Below are positions 62,905-64,000 of a stretch of 64,000 nucleotides of DNA, piece by piece (the stretch's first letter is position 1; each line of letters begins with the position of its first letter). The DNA is from Acetobacter estunensis (lineage in GTDB: Bacteria; Pseudomonadota; Alphaproteobacteria; Acetobacterales; Acetobacteraceae). Made by a program: the position numbers and the translations under genes. The DNA is taken from assembly GCF_019083805.1 (NCBI RefSeq), contig NZ_JAHRDV010000010.1, positions 1 to 64,000 of the forward strand, in the 5' to 3' direction. The notes beneath the pieces are model-generated. The model did not search any database. It was not told the DNA's origin and saw only the letters and a list, made by a program, of their open reading frames with translations.

Positions 62905-63927
62905 TCAGTGATGGCTGCCCGCAGCCGTCACCTTGCCGCGGAAGATCCGGTAGGACCAGATCGTGTAGCCGAGAATAACCGGAACAATGATGACCGTTCC
63001 CACAAGCTGAAAGAGCTGACTCGATGGCGGTGAGGACACGTCCCACAGAGTCAGTTTCGGCGGCACGGCGTACGGCCAGATGGAAATACCGAAACCCGAC
63101 AGACACAGCAGGAACCAGCCCAGCACACACGCAAACGGTGTCTTGTGCGCCTCCGGCTGCGATAGACTGCGCCAGAACACGATGGCGAGGATCAGCACCA
63201 GAACCGGCACGGGAGCGACGAACAGAATGTCGGGCATGTCCGTCCAGCGATGCAGATAGGAGACGTGGATCAGCAGCATGAAAGAGCTGATGAGACCGAT
63301 GGAGATCAGAAACAGCGGTGCCAGTCTCTTTGCCCAGCGACGGCACTGCTGCTGGAGATCTCCTACCGTGCGCCAGATCAGCCAGCAGGCCCCCAGCAGG
63401 GTATAGCCGCACGCAACCGCCAACCCGCAAAAGATGCTGAACGGCGTGAGCCAGTCGAACGGTCCACCAGAGAACGCATCCTCCGTCACGCTCACACCCT
63501 GAATAACGCCTCCAAGGATTGCCCCCTGACAGAAGGCCGCGATGAAGGAGCCGGCCATGAAGCCGAAATCCCAGAACGCGCCATAGCCATAAGAACGGCC
63601 GATCACGCGGAACTCGAACGCCACACCACGGAAGATGAGCGCGATGAGCATCAGCAGGATCGGCAGATAGAGCGCGGGTAGCAACACGGAATAGGCGCCG
63701 GGGAAGACGCCGTAGAGCACGGCACCCCCAAGAACCATCCACGTTTCGTTGCCGTCCCAGGTCGGTGCGATGGTGTTGATCATCACGTCACGACGGTCCC
63801 GGTCCTGCTCAAGACCGAAGAGGATGCCGATGCCGAGATCGAAACCGTCCAGCACCACATAGATCGTGATGGCGACGGCGAGAATCACGCCCCAGACAAC
63901 GGGGAGCCAGTAAGCGGCCGTATCCAT
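62905..63927 (-). CDS. cydB: Cytochrome bd-type quinol oxidase subunit II
   Basis: CydB is the second subunit of the bd-type ubiquinol oxidase, which reduces oxygen without pumping protons; in acetic acid bacteria the cyanide-insensitive CioAB form is common. Motifs are YVVLDGFDLGIGILFG, INTIAPTWDGNETWMVLGG, LLPALYLPI and the AFEFR stretch. Eight to nine helices span 340 residues. I start at the ATG at 63927 with a GGAGG site, two bases after the cydA stop codon. Confidence 0.95.
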   Translation of the reverse strand: MDTAAYWLPVVWGVILAVAITIYVVLDGFDLGIGILFGLEQDRDRRDVMINTIAPTWDGNETWMVLGGAVLYGVFPGAYSVLLPALYLPILLMLIALIFRGVAFEFRVIGRSYGYGAFWDFGFMAGSFIAAFCQGAILGGVIQGVSVTEDAFSGGPFDWLTPFSIFCGLAVACGYTLLGACWLIWRTVGDLQQQCRRWAKRLAPLFLISIGLISSFMLLIHVSYLHRWTDMPDILFVAPVPVLVLILAIVFWRSLSQPEAHKTPFACVLGWFLLCLSGFGISIWPYAVPPKLTLWDVSSPPSSQLFQLVGTVIIVPVILGYTIWSYRIFRGKVTAAGSHH

Positions 63928-63928
63928 G

Positions 63929-64000
63929 TCAGTATCCTCCCTTGATCGCCTCGGCCTCATGGCCGTGGGATCTCTGCCCGATGAGATCACCGGTCTCGTC
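63929..64000 (-). CDS. cydA: Cytochrome bd-type quinol oxidase subunit I, C-terminal end (partial)
   Basis: The last 23 codons of a gene that runs off the right edge are visible. They read into a hydrophilic tail ending GHEAEAIKGGY and a TGA at 63929. The position directly before cydB, with one base between stop and start, identifies it as cydA. Confidence 0.8.
   Translation of the reverse strand, partial: DETGDLIGQRSHGHEAEAIKGGY

Overview
The window looks like chromosome of an acetic acid bacterium (Alphaproteobacteria, Acetobacteraceae). This rests on the high GC content, a class I lysyl-tRNA synthetase, a cytochrome bd-type (CydAB) oxidase, the alphaproteobacterial order yceD-rpmF-plsX-fabH-ihfA-merR, a petP/petR-like MarR-OmpR pair behind def and COQ9, and a DedA/S9-peptidase/Rho/Rfb housekeeping set. 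Genus cannot be fixed from the sequence alone.

Layout. 0-3.5 kb: a leftward iron/siderophore uptake pair (periplasmic binding protein, then TonB receptor) behind an AT-rich dyad. 3.6-7.3 kb: the tightly overlapping operon lgt-midA-pgeF-lipoprotein, with hldD just upstream. 8.4-9.9 kb: dnaB. 9.9-12.0 kb: a strongly structured non-coding stretch ending in a terminator-like hairpin, then a B12-binding radical SAM protein. 12.0-14.9 kb: a looser, AT-richer accessory stretch with a DUF4142 exported protein, a decayed IS5-type transposase tail and an Hsp31/HchA protein. 14.8-17.0 kb: an aldehyde dehydrogenase and a divergent TetR regulator with two matching operator sites. 17.2-21.0 kb: lysK followed by an MprF-like membrane protein whose synthase domain is cut short. 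21.1-26.9 kb: a Do-type protease, a short ModE-like regulator and the osmoregulated glucan genes opgD/opgH. 26.9-30.0 kb: a TadG-like von Willebrand protein, bacterioferritin, and an uncharacterised gene behind a Fur-box-like palindrome. 30.1-36.1 kb: comEC, radA, suhB and two uncharacterised proteins. 36.1-41.9 kb: efp, tRNA-Pro, then the lipid/ribosome operon and divergent bamE. 41.9-45.8 kb: def-coq9-marR-ompR-histidine kinase. 46.0-48.4 kb: rpsU, asparaginase, tRNA-Gly and a histidine phosphatase. 48.4-54.3 kb: a 715-residue unusual PLP-fold protein divergent from the dTDP-rhamnose genes rfbBACD. 54.7-64.0 kb: corA, rho, an SDR, a DedA protein, an S9 peptidase, a second TadG-like protein, then a small DUF2474-like ORF, cydB and the end of cydA.

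How the parts connect. Much of the window serves the cell envelope: lipoprotein maturation (Lgt), LPS heptose (HldD), peptidoglycan editing (PgeF), outer-membrane assembly (BamE), periplasmic glucans (OpgD/OpgH), rhamnose nucleotide sugar and the phospholipid precursor steps (PlsX, FabH). Iron handling appears three times (uptake pair, bacterioferritin, Fur-box gene). Most of the window is ordinary housekeeping DNA. I did not find a clear new multi-gene defence or biosynthetic system. The best leads are the PLP-fold/phosphatase pair with its 28-bp dyad, the structured RNA before the radical SAM gene, the truncated MprF, the Fur-box orphan, and the mirrored TetR operators.
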